Position numbers and translations under genes: made by a program. From Burkholderia cepacia (GTDB lineage Bacteria; Pseudomonadota; Gammaproteobacteria; Burkholderiales; Burkholderiaceae): DNA of 64,000 nt. Below are positions 54,959 to 62,872 of the stretch, piece by piece. The DNA lies in assembly GCF_029962485.1 (NCBI RefSeq), contig NZ_CP073637.1:2914001-2978000 (forward strand), in the 5' to 3' direction. The first letter of the stretch is position 1, and each line of letters opens with the position of its first letter. The notes under the pieces were generated by a model, which was not told the DNA's origin, ran no database searches, and was given only the letters and a program-made list of their open reading frames with translations.

Positions 54959-55996
54959 ATGCGTCGAGCGCTGGTTATCGCACCGAACTGGATCGGTGAC
55001 GCATTGATGGCGCAGCCACTTTTTGCGCTGCTGAAAAAGCTCCATCCCCGCATCGCGATCGATGCCGTCGCACCCTCGTGGGTCGCGCCCGTGCTCGAGC
55101 GGATGCCCGAGATCCACGATGTCTACGCGACCGATCTCGCGCATGGCAAGCTGCAGCTGCTGCGCCGCTGGCAGCTCGCGAGCGACCTGCGCGACGTCGG
55201 CTACGACGCGGCGTACGTGCTGCCGAATTCGCTGAAGTCCGCGGTGATCCCGTGGCTCGCGAACATCCCGCTGCGGATCGGCTACACGGGCGAGCACCGC
55301 TACGGGCTGCTGAACGTGCGGCACGCGAACCCGACCAAGTCGGGCGAGCGGCCGCCGATGACGACCCACTACGCGGCGCTCGCCTACGCGCCGGGCGCGA
55401 AGCTGCCCGAGTCGATGAAGACGCTGCCCGCGCCGCGCCTCGACGCGGACCTGAACGAGACGGCGCGCGTGTCCGCGCGTTTCAATCTCGATACGCGCAA
55501 GCCGCTCGTCGTGTTCTGCCCGGGCGCCGAATTCGGCCCGGCCAAGCGCTGGCCGCCCGAGCACTTCGCGACGCTCGCGACGATCGTTCACCAGTCGTTC
55601 CCGTATACGCAGATCGTCGCACTCGGCTCGCAGAAGGACGCGGCAGCCGCGCAGGCGATCGCCGACCACGCGCCGAACGTGCGCAACCTGTGCGGGCAGA
55701 CGTCGCTGTCCGAGGCATGCGCGCTGATCGCGCGCGCGAACGCGGTCGTCACCAACGATTCCGGGCTGATGCACGTCGCGGCCGCGCTGCGCCGGCCGCT
55801 CGTCGCGCTGTACGGATCGACCGATCCGCGCCACACCCCTCCGCTGTCGGACCTGGCGAAGGTACAATGGCTGCATCTCGAATGCAGTCCCTGCTTCGAA
55901 CGCGAGTGCCCGCTCGGCCACCTGAAGTGCCTGCGCGAACTCGGTCCCGAGCAGGTATTCGGCGATTTGCGCGGCATGCTCGTCGGGCAGCGCTGA
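54959..55996 (+). CDS. waaF: Lipopolysaccharide heptosyltransferase II
   Basis: Glycosyltransferase family 9 enzyme of 345 residues that adds the second L-glycero-D-manno-heptose to the inner LPS core on the cytoplasmic face. Family blocks are LVIAPNWIGDALMAQPLFALLK at the N-terminus, RIGYTGEHRYGLLN and VVFCPGAEFGPAKRWPPEHFATLA in the middle, and NDSGLMHVAAALRRPLVALYGSTDPRHTPP late. The C-terminal Cys-rich LECSPCFERECPLGHLKCL is typical of WaaF. It is 140 bp after the zinc-finger gene. In Burkholderia it is essential for a complete core. Confidence 0.94.
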   Translation: MRRALVIAPNWIGDALMAQPLFALLKKLHPRIAIDAVAPSWVAPVLERMPEIHDVYATDLAHGKLQLLRRWQLASDLRDVGYDAAYVLPNSLKSAVIPWLANIPLRIGYTGEHRYGLLNVRHANPTKSGERPPMTTHYAALAYAPGAKLPESMKTLPAPRLDADLNETARVSARFNLDTRKPLVVFCPGAEFGPAKRWPPEHFATLATIVHQSFPYTQIVALGSQKDAAAAQAIADHAPNVRNLCGQTSLSEACALIARANAVVTNDSGLMHVAAALRRPLVALYGSTDPRHTPPLSDLAKVQWLHLECSPCFERECPLGHLKCLRELGPEQVFGDLRGMLVGQR

Positions 55997-56111
55997 CCCT
56001 GACCGGCAGCGTCGCACGGCGCGCCGGGCAATCCGATTCACCGGTGTACGGCGGCTCCATCCGGGCCGCCGTGCTGAATACGGCGCGCGACGCGCGCGAG
56101 AGATAACCCCG

Positions 56112-56558
56112 ATGCCACGTTTTGCCCGCCTTTTCGAAGCCGCTGCCGATACGCTGAACGCCTACTACCAGGCCGTCGCCGATGCCAATCTCGACGCGCT
56201 GCTGGCGTTGTGGATCGACGAGGATTTCGCCAGCTGCGTATGGGCGGACGGCGAGCATCTGCACGGCCTCGACCAGATCCGCAGCGGGCTCGCGAACCGG
56301 CTCGCCACGCGCCCCGTGACGATCGAGCCGCTCGACATCCGCGTGTACGACAGCCTCGGCACGGTCGTCTATACGATCGCCGAAGCACATCAGCAGGCCG
56401 ACCTGACGGCCGAACCCGACATGGTTTTCGCCACGTACGTGATGATTCACGAGCGCGGCGAGTGGCGCATCGCGCATATTCACGCGAGCCCGATTCCCGA
56501 ACAGGCGGCCGGACAATTCGCCGCGAAGATCCGTCACGGGCAGGGTCCGCTGCACTGA
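56112..56558 (+). CDS. SnoaL/NTF2-like domain protein
   Basis: Small cytosolic protein of 148 residues with the cone-shaped NTF2/SnoaL fold: AADTLNAYYQAVADANLDALLALWIDEDFASCVWADGEHLHGLDQIRSG, followed by strands VYDSLGTVVYTIAEAHQQ, ATYVMIHERGEWRIAHIHASP. Similar proteins in the YybH/SgcJ group are small hydrolase- or isomerase-like pocket proteins; catalysis cannot be deduced. It starts 115 bp after waaF and is followed 33 bp later by the YheT-type hydrolase, so it may share a transcript with it. No function is assigned. Confidence 0.82.
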   Translation: MPRFARLFEAAADTLNAYYQAVADANLDALLALWIDEDFASCVWADGEHLHGLDQIRSGLANRLATRPVTIEPLDIRVYDSLGTVVYTIAEAHQQADLTAEPDMVFATYVMIHERGEWRIAHIHASPIPEQAAGQFAAKIRHGQGPLH

Positions 56559-56591
56559 CGAAGAACGAAGCAACGCATTAGCGGGGCGATC

Positions 56592-57629
56592 ATGAGTACG
56601 GCTTCTCCGCCCACCTCGCCGCTGACCGGGGCCCCGGCCCCCGACGACGATTCATTGCGCTATCGCGCACCGCGCTGGCTGCCGAACAGCCATGCCCAGA
56701 CCATCGTGCCCGCGCTGTTCGCACGGCGTCCGGCCGTCGCTTACCGACGAGAGCGATGGGAAACCCCCGACCACGACTTCATCGATCTCGACTGGGTCGC
56801 GCATCTCGACAGCGCGGCGCCGCCGCCCGATGCGCCGCTGTTCGTGCTGTTCCACGGCCTCGAAGGCAGCTCCGGCTCGCACTACGCGCTCGAGATGATG
56901 GCCGCCGCGCGCGCGAAGGGCTGGCACGCCGTCGTGCCGCACTTTCGCAGCTGCAGCGGTGAGATCAACCGCCAGCCGCGCTTCTACCACCTCGCCGACA
57001 GCGCCGAAGTCGACTGGATCCTGCGCCGCCTCGCCGCGCGGCATCGCGGGCCGCTCGTCGCGGCCGGCGTATCGCTCGGCGGCAACGTGCTGCTGCGCTG
57101 GCTCGGCGAGCATCGCAGCGACACGTCGATCCTGCGGGCGGCCGCCGCGATCTCGACGCCGATCGACGTGCACGCGGGCGGCCGCGCGCTGTCGCAGGGG
57201 TTCGCGATGGTCTACACGCGCAGCTTCCTGAAGACGCTCAAGCGCAAGGCGCTCGCGAAGCTCGACCAGTACCCGGGGCTGTTCGACCGCGAAGCGATGC
57301 TGCAGGCCGTGACGATGCGCGACTTCGACGAAGTCGTGACCGCCCCGCTGCACGGCTTCACGGACGCCGACGACTACTGGACCAAGGCGACGACGCGCCC
57401 GCTGCTGCCCGCGATCGACGTGCCGACGCTGATCCTCAACGCCCGCAACGACCCGTTCCTGCCCGAATCGGCGCTGCCGGGCCCGGCCGACGTATCGCCG
57501 GCCGTCGAGCTCGACCAGCCCGCGGCCGGCGGGCACGCGGGATTCATGACCGGGCCGTTCCCCGGCCGCCTCGACTGGCTGTCGGCGCGGGTGTTCGGCT
57601 ATTGCTCGAAATTCGTCGACCATGGATGA
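56592..57629 (+). CDS. Alpha/beta hydrolase, YheT family
   Basis: Cytosolic or membrane-associated hydrolase of 345 residues. The family N-terminal block is RAPRWLPNSHAQTIVPALFAR, the oxyanion segment FVLFHGLEGSSGSHYA, the nucleophile Ser in AAGVSLGGNVLLRWLGE near residue 156, Asp in LILNARNDPFLP near residue 283, and His in GGHAGFMTG near residue 314. The complete triad predicts an active esterase/hydrolase. Escherichia coli YheT and relatives have poorly defined substrates. The stop overlaps the next gene by 8 bp, so the two are coupled. Confidence 0.9.
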   Translation: MSTASPPTSPLTGAPAPDDDSLRYRAPRWLPNSHAQTIVPALFARRPAVAYRRERWETPDHDFIDLDWVAHLDSAAPPPDAPLFVLFHGLEGSSGSHYALEMMAAARAKGWHAVVPHFRSCSGEINRQPRFYHLADSAEVDWILRRLAARHRGPLVAAGVSLGGNVLLRWLGEHRSDTSILRAAAAISTPIDVHAGGRALSQGFAMVYTRSFLKTLKRKALAKLDQYPGLFDREAMLQAVTMRDFDEVVTAPLHGFTDADDYWTKATTRPLLPAIDVPTLILNARNDPFLPESALPGPADVSPAVELDQPAAGGHAGFMTGPFPGRLDWLSARVFGYCSKFVDHG

Positions 57630-58206
57630 CATCGTCAGGCAGGCGCTCGCAAAATGGCCGAACGTGCCGCACTGCACCGGCTGGCTGCTGCTCGACCGGC
57701 GCGGCGAATGGCGGCTGCGCGACGACGCGGCGCAGGCGGCCGGCGAACTCGGCTCGCCGATCCGGCATGCGGCGCTGAACGCATTCATCGGCCGCAACTA
57801 TGAATGCGATGCGCAGGGCCAGTGGTTCTTCCAGAACGGGCCGCAGCGCGTGTACGTCGAGCTCGCCTATACGCCGTGGGTCGTCCGGCTCGCGGAGCGC
57901 GACGGGCAGCTCGCGCTCACCGACCAGACGGGCGCACCGTTCGAACCGGACGAAGCGTGGCTCGACGATGCGGGCGGTGTGCTGTTTCATGATGGCCGCA
58001 CGCAGCGCATCGCGGCGCTGCACGATCACGACCTCGGGCTGTTCGCCGATCATGCGGATTTCGATGCCGAGCCGCCCGCGCTGCGCTGGTGCGACGGCCG
58101 CACGCTGTCGCTCGGCAGCATCGTCTGCGCGGACGTGCCCGCCCGGTTCGGCTATGTCGCGAGCCCGGCGCGCCTCGCCAGCCATGCGGCCGGCGGCGGC
58201 AACTGA
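57622..58206 (+). CDS. Conserved protein of unknown function, coupled to YheT hydrolase
   Basis: A 194-residue protein without signal peptide or membrane segment. Notable stretches are GWLLLDRRGEWRLRDD, IGRNYECDAQGQWFFQNGPQRVYVELAYTPWVVRL and LLFHDGRTQRIAALHDHDLGLFADHADF, suggesting a beta-rich fold with many His and Asp in the middle, a possible metal site. Such proteins are conserved in Betaproteobacteria. Its ATG overlaps the end of the YheT-type gene by 8 bp, pointing to a joint role. I do not recognise a characterised family member. Confidence 0.75.
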   Translation: MDDIVRQALAKWPNVPHCTGWLLLDRRGEWRLRDDAAQAAGELGSPIRHAALNAFIGRNYECDAQGQWFFQNGPQRVYVELAYTPWVVRLAERDGQLALTDQTGAPFEPDEAWLDDAGGVLFHDGRTQRIAALHDHDLGLFADHADFDAEPPALRWCDGRTLSLGSIVCADVPARFGYVASPARLASHAAGGGN

Positions 58207-58227
58207 CGCGCAGCCGCGTGACGGCCG

Positions 58228-59922
58228 CTATCCGCGGCCGTTCTTCTCGTCCTCGCGCTCTTCCTTGTAGCGCGCCTCGAATTCCAGCAGCCGCGCGCCG
58301 ATGATCGACTGCTCGTAGAACGACACGTCCTTCGCGTCGCGCGCTTCCTTCAATTGCCGGATGGCCGACGGCCACGCGCCGTCGATCGCGAGCTTCTCCG
58401 CGAGCGCACGGCGCCGCGCAAGCACATCGCCCTTCCCGTCACTCGCCTTCGCGAGATAGTCCCACCAGTCCGGCTGATCGGGATCGGCCTTCGCCTGGGC
58501 ACGCGCGAGCGTCTGCGCGTCGGCGAAACGGCGCGCGGCGATCAGCGCCTGCAGATGCGCGACGATCGCCGCGTGCGACGCCGGCCAGCGCCGCTGCGCG
58601 AGCGCCGCGAGCCGCACCGCGTCGTCGGTCCGGCCCGCGCGGCGCGCGATCTCGGCAGCCAGCACGTCGAGGCTCGGCGAACTCGCGTCCGGATCGTTTT
58701 CGCGCCGCTCGCGCGCATCGAACGCCGCACGCGCCGACGCGAGTGCCTTGCCGGCCACGTCGTATTCGCCGAGCAACAGGTTCGCGAGCGCGATGCCGTA
58801 CCAGTTCGCCGCGACGTTCGGCGCCGTGCGATCGTCGATCTCGAGCTGCATCCGGCGCGCCTCGGCCGAGATGTCGGTCGGCGCACGGTTCTGCAGGACG
58901 CGCAGCCGCGCGCGCACGAACCCGTATTCGGCCGACTGGCGCGGCTGCCGGTACGGCGCGCGGCGCGCGCGATCCTCCATGTCCGCGATCCGCTCGCCGG
59001 TCAGCGGGTGCGTGCGCGCATACGCCGGCACGCCCGCGTCGCCCATCGACGCGCGGTCGAGCCGTTCGAAGAAGCCCGGCATCCCGTAGGGGTCGTAGCC
59101 CGCCCCCGCCAGCAGCTGGAAGCCGACGCGATCGGCCTCGCGCTCGGCCGAACGCGAGAAGCGCAGCTGGTTGTCGACCGCGTACGCCTGCCCGCCCACC
59201 GCGATCGCGCTGCCGAGATCGCCGCTGCGCGCGAGCACGCCGGCCAGCACGCCGAGCAGCATCGCCGCGAGCGCGGTGTAGCCGGTCTTCTCGTTTGCAC
59301 CGATCATCCGCGCAATGTGCCGCTGCAGCACGTGCCCCATCTCGTGGCCGACCACCGACGCGAGCTCGGACTCCGTCTGCGTCGTGACGACGAGCCCGCT
59401 GTTGATCCCGATGAAGCCGCCCGGCATCGAGAACGCGTTGATCTGCGGATCGCGCACCGGGAACAGGTCGAAATCCGGCGTATAGCCGCCGATGAAGCGC
59501 GCGGCGGCCGCGGCCGCGAGCCGCGCCGCCATCGCGTTCAGGTAGTCGCGCGCGAGCCAGTCGTCGAGATAGTCGGGATCACGCCGCACTTCGCGCATCA
59601 CGCGCTCGCCGAGCCGGCGCTCGGCCTGTGGCGTCAGCGAACCGCCGGAACCGTCGCCGAGGTCGGGCAGTTCGAGCGCACGAAGCGGCGCGCGCAGGCT
59701 CGCGACCGGCGCCGACGCGCCACCGGCGCCCGAGAACCGGCTCTCCGCGCCGCCGTACGTGCCGAACACGCCGGTTGCGATGCCGGACGGCACGGTGGAA
59801 ATCGCCGGGGAGCCGCCGGTCGCCGGCTCGAGCGGAGGTGGCGATGCGCTCTGCGCATGGCCACCCGGCGGCAGCGCGAGCGCCGCCGACAGCGACACGG
59901 CAAGCAACTGTTTGACACGCAT
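58228..59922 (-). CDS. M48 family metalloprotease with TPR-like C-terminus (BepA-like)
   Basis: Periplasmic zinc protease of 564 residues. The signal peptide covers about residues 1-24 (LLAVSLSAALALPPGGHA), followed by the M48 domain with HExxH as VVGHEMGHVLQRHIAR near residue 190 and the third ligand Glu in SAEREADRVGF near residue 250. The C-terminal half (about 350-540) has repeated helical pairs resembling TPR units. The layout matches BepA/YfgC, which degrades or assists outer-membrane protein assembly. ATG 59922 starts at the signal peptide; a start at 59994 would add 24 basic residues. It is divergent from moaC over 269 bp. Confidence 0.9.
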   Translation of the reverse strand: MRVKQLLAVSLSAALALPPGGHAQSASPPPLEPATGGSPAISTVPSGIATGVFGTYGGAESRFSGAGGASAPVASLRAPLRALELPDLGDGSGGSLTPQAERRLGERVMREVRRDPDYLDDWLARDYLNAMAARLAAAAAARFIGGYTPDFDLFPVRDPQINAFSMPGGFIGINSGLVVTTQTESELASVVGHEMGHVLQRHIARMIGANEKTGYTALAAMLLGVLAGVLARSGDLGSAIAVGGQAYAVDNQLRFSRSAEREADRVGFQLLAGAGYDPYGMPGFFERLDRASMGDAGVPAYARTHPLTGERIADMEDRARRAPYRQPRQSAEYGFVRARLRVLQNRAPTDISAEARRMQLEIDDRTAPNVAANWYGIALANLLLGEYDVAGKALASARAAFDARERRENDPDASSPSLDVLAAEIARRAGRTDDAVRLAALAQRRWPASHAAIVAHLQALIAARRFADAQTLARAQAKADPDQPDWWDYLAKASDGKGDVLARRRALAEKLAIDGAWPSAIRQLKEARDAKDVSFYEQSIIGARLLEFEARYKEEREDEKNGRG

Positions 59923-60191
59923 GGCAGGATGAAAACGACGCCGTCCCGCGCGAGCGGCGCGCATCGCGGCGTTTGGTCTGAATATTCGGGTCATTGTACC
60001 GGCGCCGCGGCGACTGTCCCGTGCCGCGCGTGCGTCATCTGCGCCCCCGGCAACGCGAACGCCGCTGCTATGATAAGCGCCCGTTGAGACGTTGAATCGG
60101 TTCGGGGCGCCGGTACAGGATTCGGCGGCCCGGCCGATCGCGAAGCAGGATCGGGGGGGCGCACGCGCACTCCGATCCACTAGAGGATGAC

Positions 60192-60680
60192 ATGTCAGGA
60201 CTTACCCATTTCGATGCCGCCGGCCATGCGCACATGGTCGATGTCGGCGGCAAGCAGGAAACCCAGCGCATCGCGATCGCGCGCGGCACGATCCGGATGC
60301 TGCCGGCCACGTTCGCGCTGATCCGCGACGGCAAGGCCAAGAAGGGTGACGTGCTCGGCGTCGCGCGCATCGCGGCGATCCAGGGCGCCAAGCGCACGGC
60401 CGACCTCATCCCGCTGTGCCACCCGCTCGCGCTGACGCGCGTGGCCGTCGACTTCGAACTCGACGACGCACTGCCGGGCGTCCACTGCGTCGTGCAGGTT
60501 GAAACGTTCGGCCGGACCGGCGTCGAGATGGAAGCGCTGACCGCCGTGCAGGTCGGGCTGCTGACGGTCTACGACATGTGCAAGGCCGTCGATCGCGGGA
60601 TGGTGATCACCGACGTGAGCGTGCGCGAGAAGCGCGGCGGGAAGTCGGGGGACTGGAAGGCGGAAGACGTCGCGGGCTGA
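60192..60680 (+). CDS. moaC: Cyclic pyranopterin monophosphate synthase
   Basis: Molybdenum cofactor enzyme of 162 residues that turns the MoaA product into cyclic pyranopterin monophosphate. Family blocks are [41 protein letters not shown] (catalytic His/Lys region), [31 protein letters not shown] and the C-terminal [21 protein letters not shown] precedes the ATG. No other mo gene is nearby in this window. The gap to the M48 gene holds its promoter. Confidence 0.96.
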   Translation: MSGLTHFDAAGHAHMVDVGGKQETQRIAIARGTIRMLPATFALIRDGKAKKGDVLGVARIAAIQGAKRTADLIPLCHPLALTRVAVDFELDDALPGVHCVVQVETFGRTGVEMEALTAVQVGLLTVYDMCKAVDRGMVITDVSVREKRGGKSGDWKAEDVAG

Positions 60681-60777
60681 GCGCCCGTCGCAACGCACTC
60701 ACGCACCATTCGCGGAGAATCGTCGGCCGTAGCGATTCTCCGTTCGAACGATCAAGAATCAGAAGAACAAAACACCG

Positions 60778-61986
60778 ATGAAGAACAACACGCTGAAGTA
60801 CGCGGCGCCGCTGCTGTGTGCGCTTTCGATGCTGCCGGCAATCGCATCGGCCGCCGGCACCTGTCCGGCCGCCGACACTGCCGCACGCGTGGCCATCGAC
60901 GCGCAGCACCGCGTGCAGCAGGTCCGCAATCCGCAAGGTGACGGCGGCGGCAACGTCGATATTTCGCCGCCGCTGCGCGATGCACTGCGTGCGTACAAGG
61001 AGGCGCTCGTCGGCGCGATCGACGCGCAGTTGGCGTGCAGCGACGAACACGTCGACCCGGCTGCGTTGAAACGCACGCTCGCGGCCGCGCTCGGCGTGCC
61101 GGCGCGATCCGTCCAGCCGAAGAACGGCGAATCGGCGTTCGGCCGCAATCCGGAGGTCGACGTCGAACGCGGCGCCGCCGCCCGCCCGCTACTCTTCGTA
61201 CGCGCCGGGTTCGACATCGCGTGCGGCGACGACAACCTGCTCACCGCCTACGCGTGGGAGAACGGCGGCTGGCGGCGCGTGCTGCGCTGGCAGGCCGGCG
61301 ACTACAAGGACATCGGCGGTGCGTACGGTGGCGGCTTCTGGTTCTCGGCACTGCCCGGCGGCCAGGTCGCGGTCGTCCACGGCACGCCGTGGTGCTCGTC
61401 GCGCTGGAGCCAGTTCGCCGCCGACGTGCTCGCACCGGCAAACGGTTCGGCCGCGCAACGCACGCTGTTCCATACGGAGCACGGCTACGTGCTCGACGAC
61501 AATGCACTCCGGTTCAAGGTCCGCCCCGACGGCTTCGAGATGCGTACGACGGTCGGCTCACTCGACAGCGACGTGATGACGCGACCGGGCATCTTCCGCT
61601 ACCGCGTCGACGGCGACACCGTGCAACGCGTGCAGCCCGTCGCGGTCAACGGCCGCGATTTTGTCGACGAGTGGCTTAATGTGAACGATGCACAGGCGCG
61701 CGAATGGAGTGAACCCGTCGCCGCGGCTGCCGCGCTGAAAGGCCGGCAGGCGTTCGACAAGGCCCGCAAGGCGCCCGATACCGGGTTCGCATATGGCCCG
61801 GTGCGCGGCTGCTCGGACAGCAAGGACCGCTTTCAGGTCGAACTGGATCTGACAGGCAACAGCGGGGAAACCGTCGCGCGACACTATGCGCTGATTCGCC
61901 AGGAGCGCAATGGCTTCACGCTGCTCGGACTGAGCAATGCGGCCGAGCCGGCTTGCCGCGGCGCGAACCTGATGCCGCAACACTGA
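60778..61986 (+). CDS. Exported protein of unknown function
   Basis: A 402-residue secreted protein with a signal peptide at about residues 1-25 (cleavage after AIASA). The mature protein starts GTCPAADTAARVAIDAQHRVQQVRNPQGDGG and later has alternating hydrophobic strands (ACGDDNLLTAYAWENGGWRRVLRWQAGDYKDIGGAYGGGFWFSALPGGQVAVVHGTPWCSSRW), suggesting a beta-rich domain, perhaps a propeller. Cys residues at the N-terminus, in ACGDDN, in PWCSSRW and near the C-terminus could form disulphides. It follows moaC by 97 bp but is not functionally linked. I cannot name a family. Confidence 0.75.
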   Translation: MKNNTLKYAAPLLCALSMLPAIASAAGTCPAADTAARVAIDAQHRVQQVRNPQGDGGGNVDISPPLRDALRAYKEALVGAIDAQLACSDEHVDPAALKRTLAAALGVPARSVQPKNGESAFGRNPEVDVERGAAARPLLFVRAGFDIACGDDNLLTAYAWENGGWRRVLRWQAGDYKDIGGAYGGGFWFSALPGGQVAVVHGTPWCSSRWSQFAADVLAPANGSAAQRTLFHTEHGYVLDDNALRFKVRPDGFEMRTTVGSLDSDVMTRPGIFRYRVDGDTVQRVQPVAVNGRDFVDEWLNVNDAQAREWSEPVAAAAALKGRQAFDKARKAPDTGFAYGPVRGCSDSKDRFQVELDLTGNSGETVARHYALIRQERNGFTLLGLSNAAEPACRGANLMPQH

Positions 61987-62069
61987 CCGACGGACGCGCA
62001 TGCCGCAGCGGTTGCGCGCCTCGATTGACGACAGCGATGCAAACGGCGCGGCAAGCCGCGCCGCGCGCC

Positions 62070-62420
62070 TCACTGGCCGCGTGACGGCTCGAACACGAAC
62101 GGTTGGGTCAGCAGGAACGGATTCGCGGTCGCGCCCGTCTGCACGCAGGTCGCGTGCGTCATCGCGTCGACGGCCGCGCGATCGGCCGCCGCGTTGCGGC
62201 TGCTCGTCGTCACGGTGACGTTCTGCGCTTCACCGGACGTCGTCATCAACGCACGCACGAGCACGGTCACCGGGCGGGTAAGCGGTTTGGCGGTGTCCGG
62301 ATAGACGGCGCGCGGAATGTGGCAGGTCAGCTTGCTTTCCTGCGACGACGACAGCATCGCGCAGCCGGAAAACAGCATCGCGACGGCGGGCAGGATCAGG
62401 TAGGTCGAGCGAATAGCCAT
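62070..62420 (-). CDS. Small lipoprotein with TonB C-terminal-like fold
   Basis: A 116-residue predicted lipoprotein. Signal peptide to lipobox FSGC (Cys about 20), then a short region CHIPRAVYPDTAKPLTRPVTVLVRALMTTSGEAQNVTVTTSSRNAAADRAAVDAMTHATCVQTGATANPFLLTQPFVF that matches the beta-alpha-beta pattern of TonB C-terminal domains (P-Y-P, then G and the final F-x-F). Two Cys residues besides the lipid Cys may form a disulphide. The ribosome site is weak. It converges with the exported protein at 60778-61986. Function is unknown. Confidence 0.75.
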   Translation of the reverse strand: MAIRSTYLILPAVAMLFSGCAMLSSSQESKLTCHIPRAVYPDTAKPLTRPVTVLVRALMTTSGEAQNVTVTTSSRNAAADRAAVDAMTHATCVQTGATANPFLLTQPFVFEPSRGQ

Positions 62421-62872
62421 GGTCGAATATCGTTCTTGGTACTGTTCCGGACAAACGCGCCGCGCCCCGGACGTATTCTCCGGCCCGCATCACGTGCGTC
62501 TCACTGCGCCGCGGCCATCGGACCGGCGCCCCGTTACGGCCGCACGGCCGATGATGCTCGGCCGCGATCCTGCCTGGCAGACTTCCCGGATGGCCGGGGC
62601 GCTGCCTGCCATCACGCCGGCCAGCCCCCGCGCCGGCGGGCACGCGAGCGCTTTCGCGCATTGTGCACGCGGCGCTCGGTCAGCGGCAGCGATTTGACAA
62701 TGGTTGACGCGAATCGCCGCGCATTCGGCCGGAATCCGCACGATCCACGACGTAATCGAAACGCGGCCGGCTTCTCACGGTTCGCGCCGGCCCGCCCTGC
62801 CCGACGCCCGCCTCCGCTTCATTGCAATGCGACAAACGCCGGAATACCCCGTTCCGGCGGGTGCCGCGCACA
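62421..62872. other. Intergenic region before the TonB-like lipoprotein gene
   Basis: A 452-bp gap downstream of the PglL-like gene and upstream of the small lipoprotein gene, both on the - strand. It must contain the lipoprotein promoter and the end of the PglL-like transcript. I saw no gene with convincing codon usage, no clear terminator hairpin with T-tract and no repeat. Confidence 0.5.
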
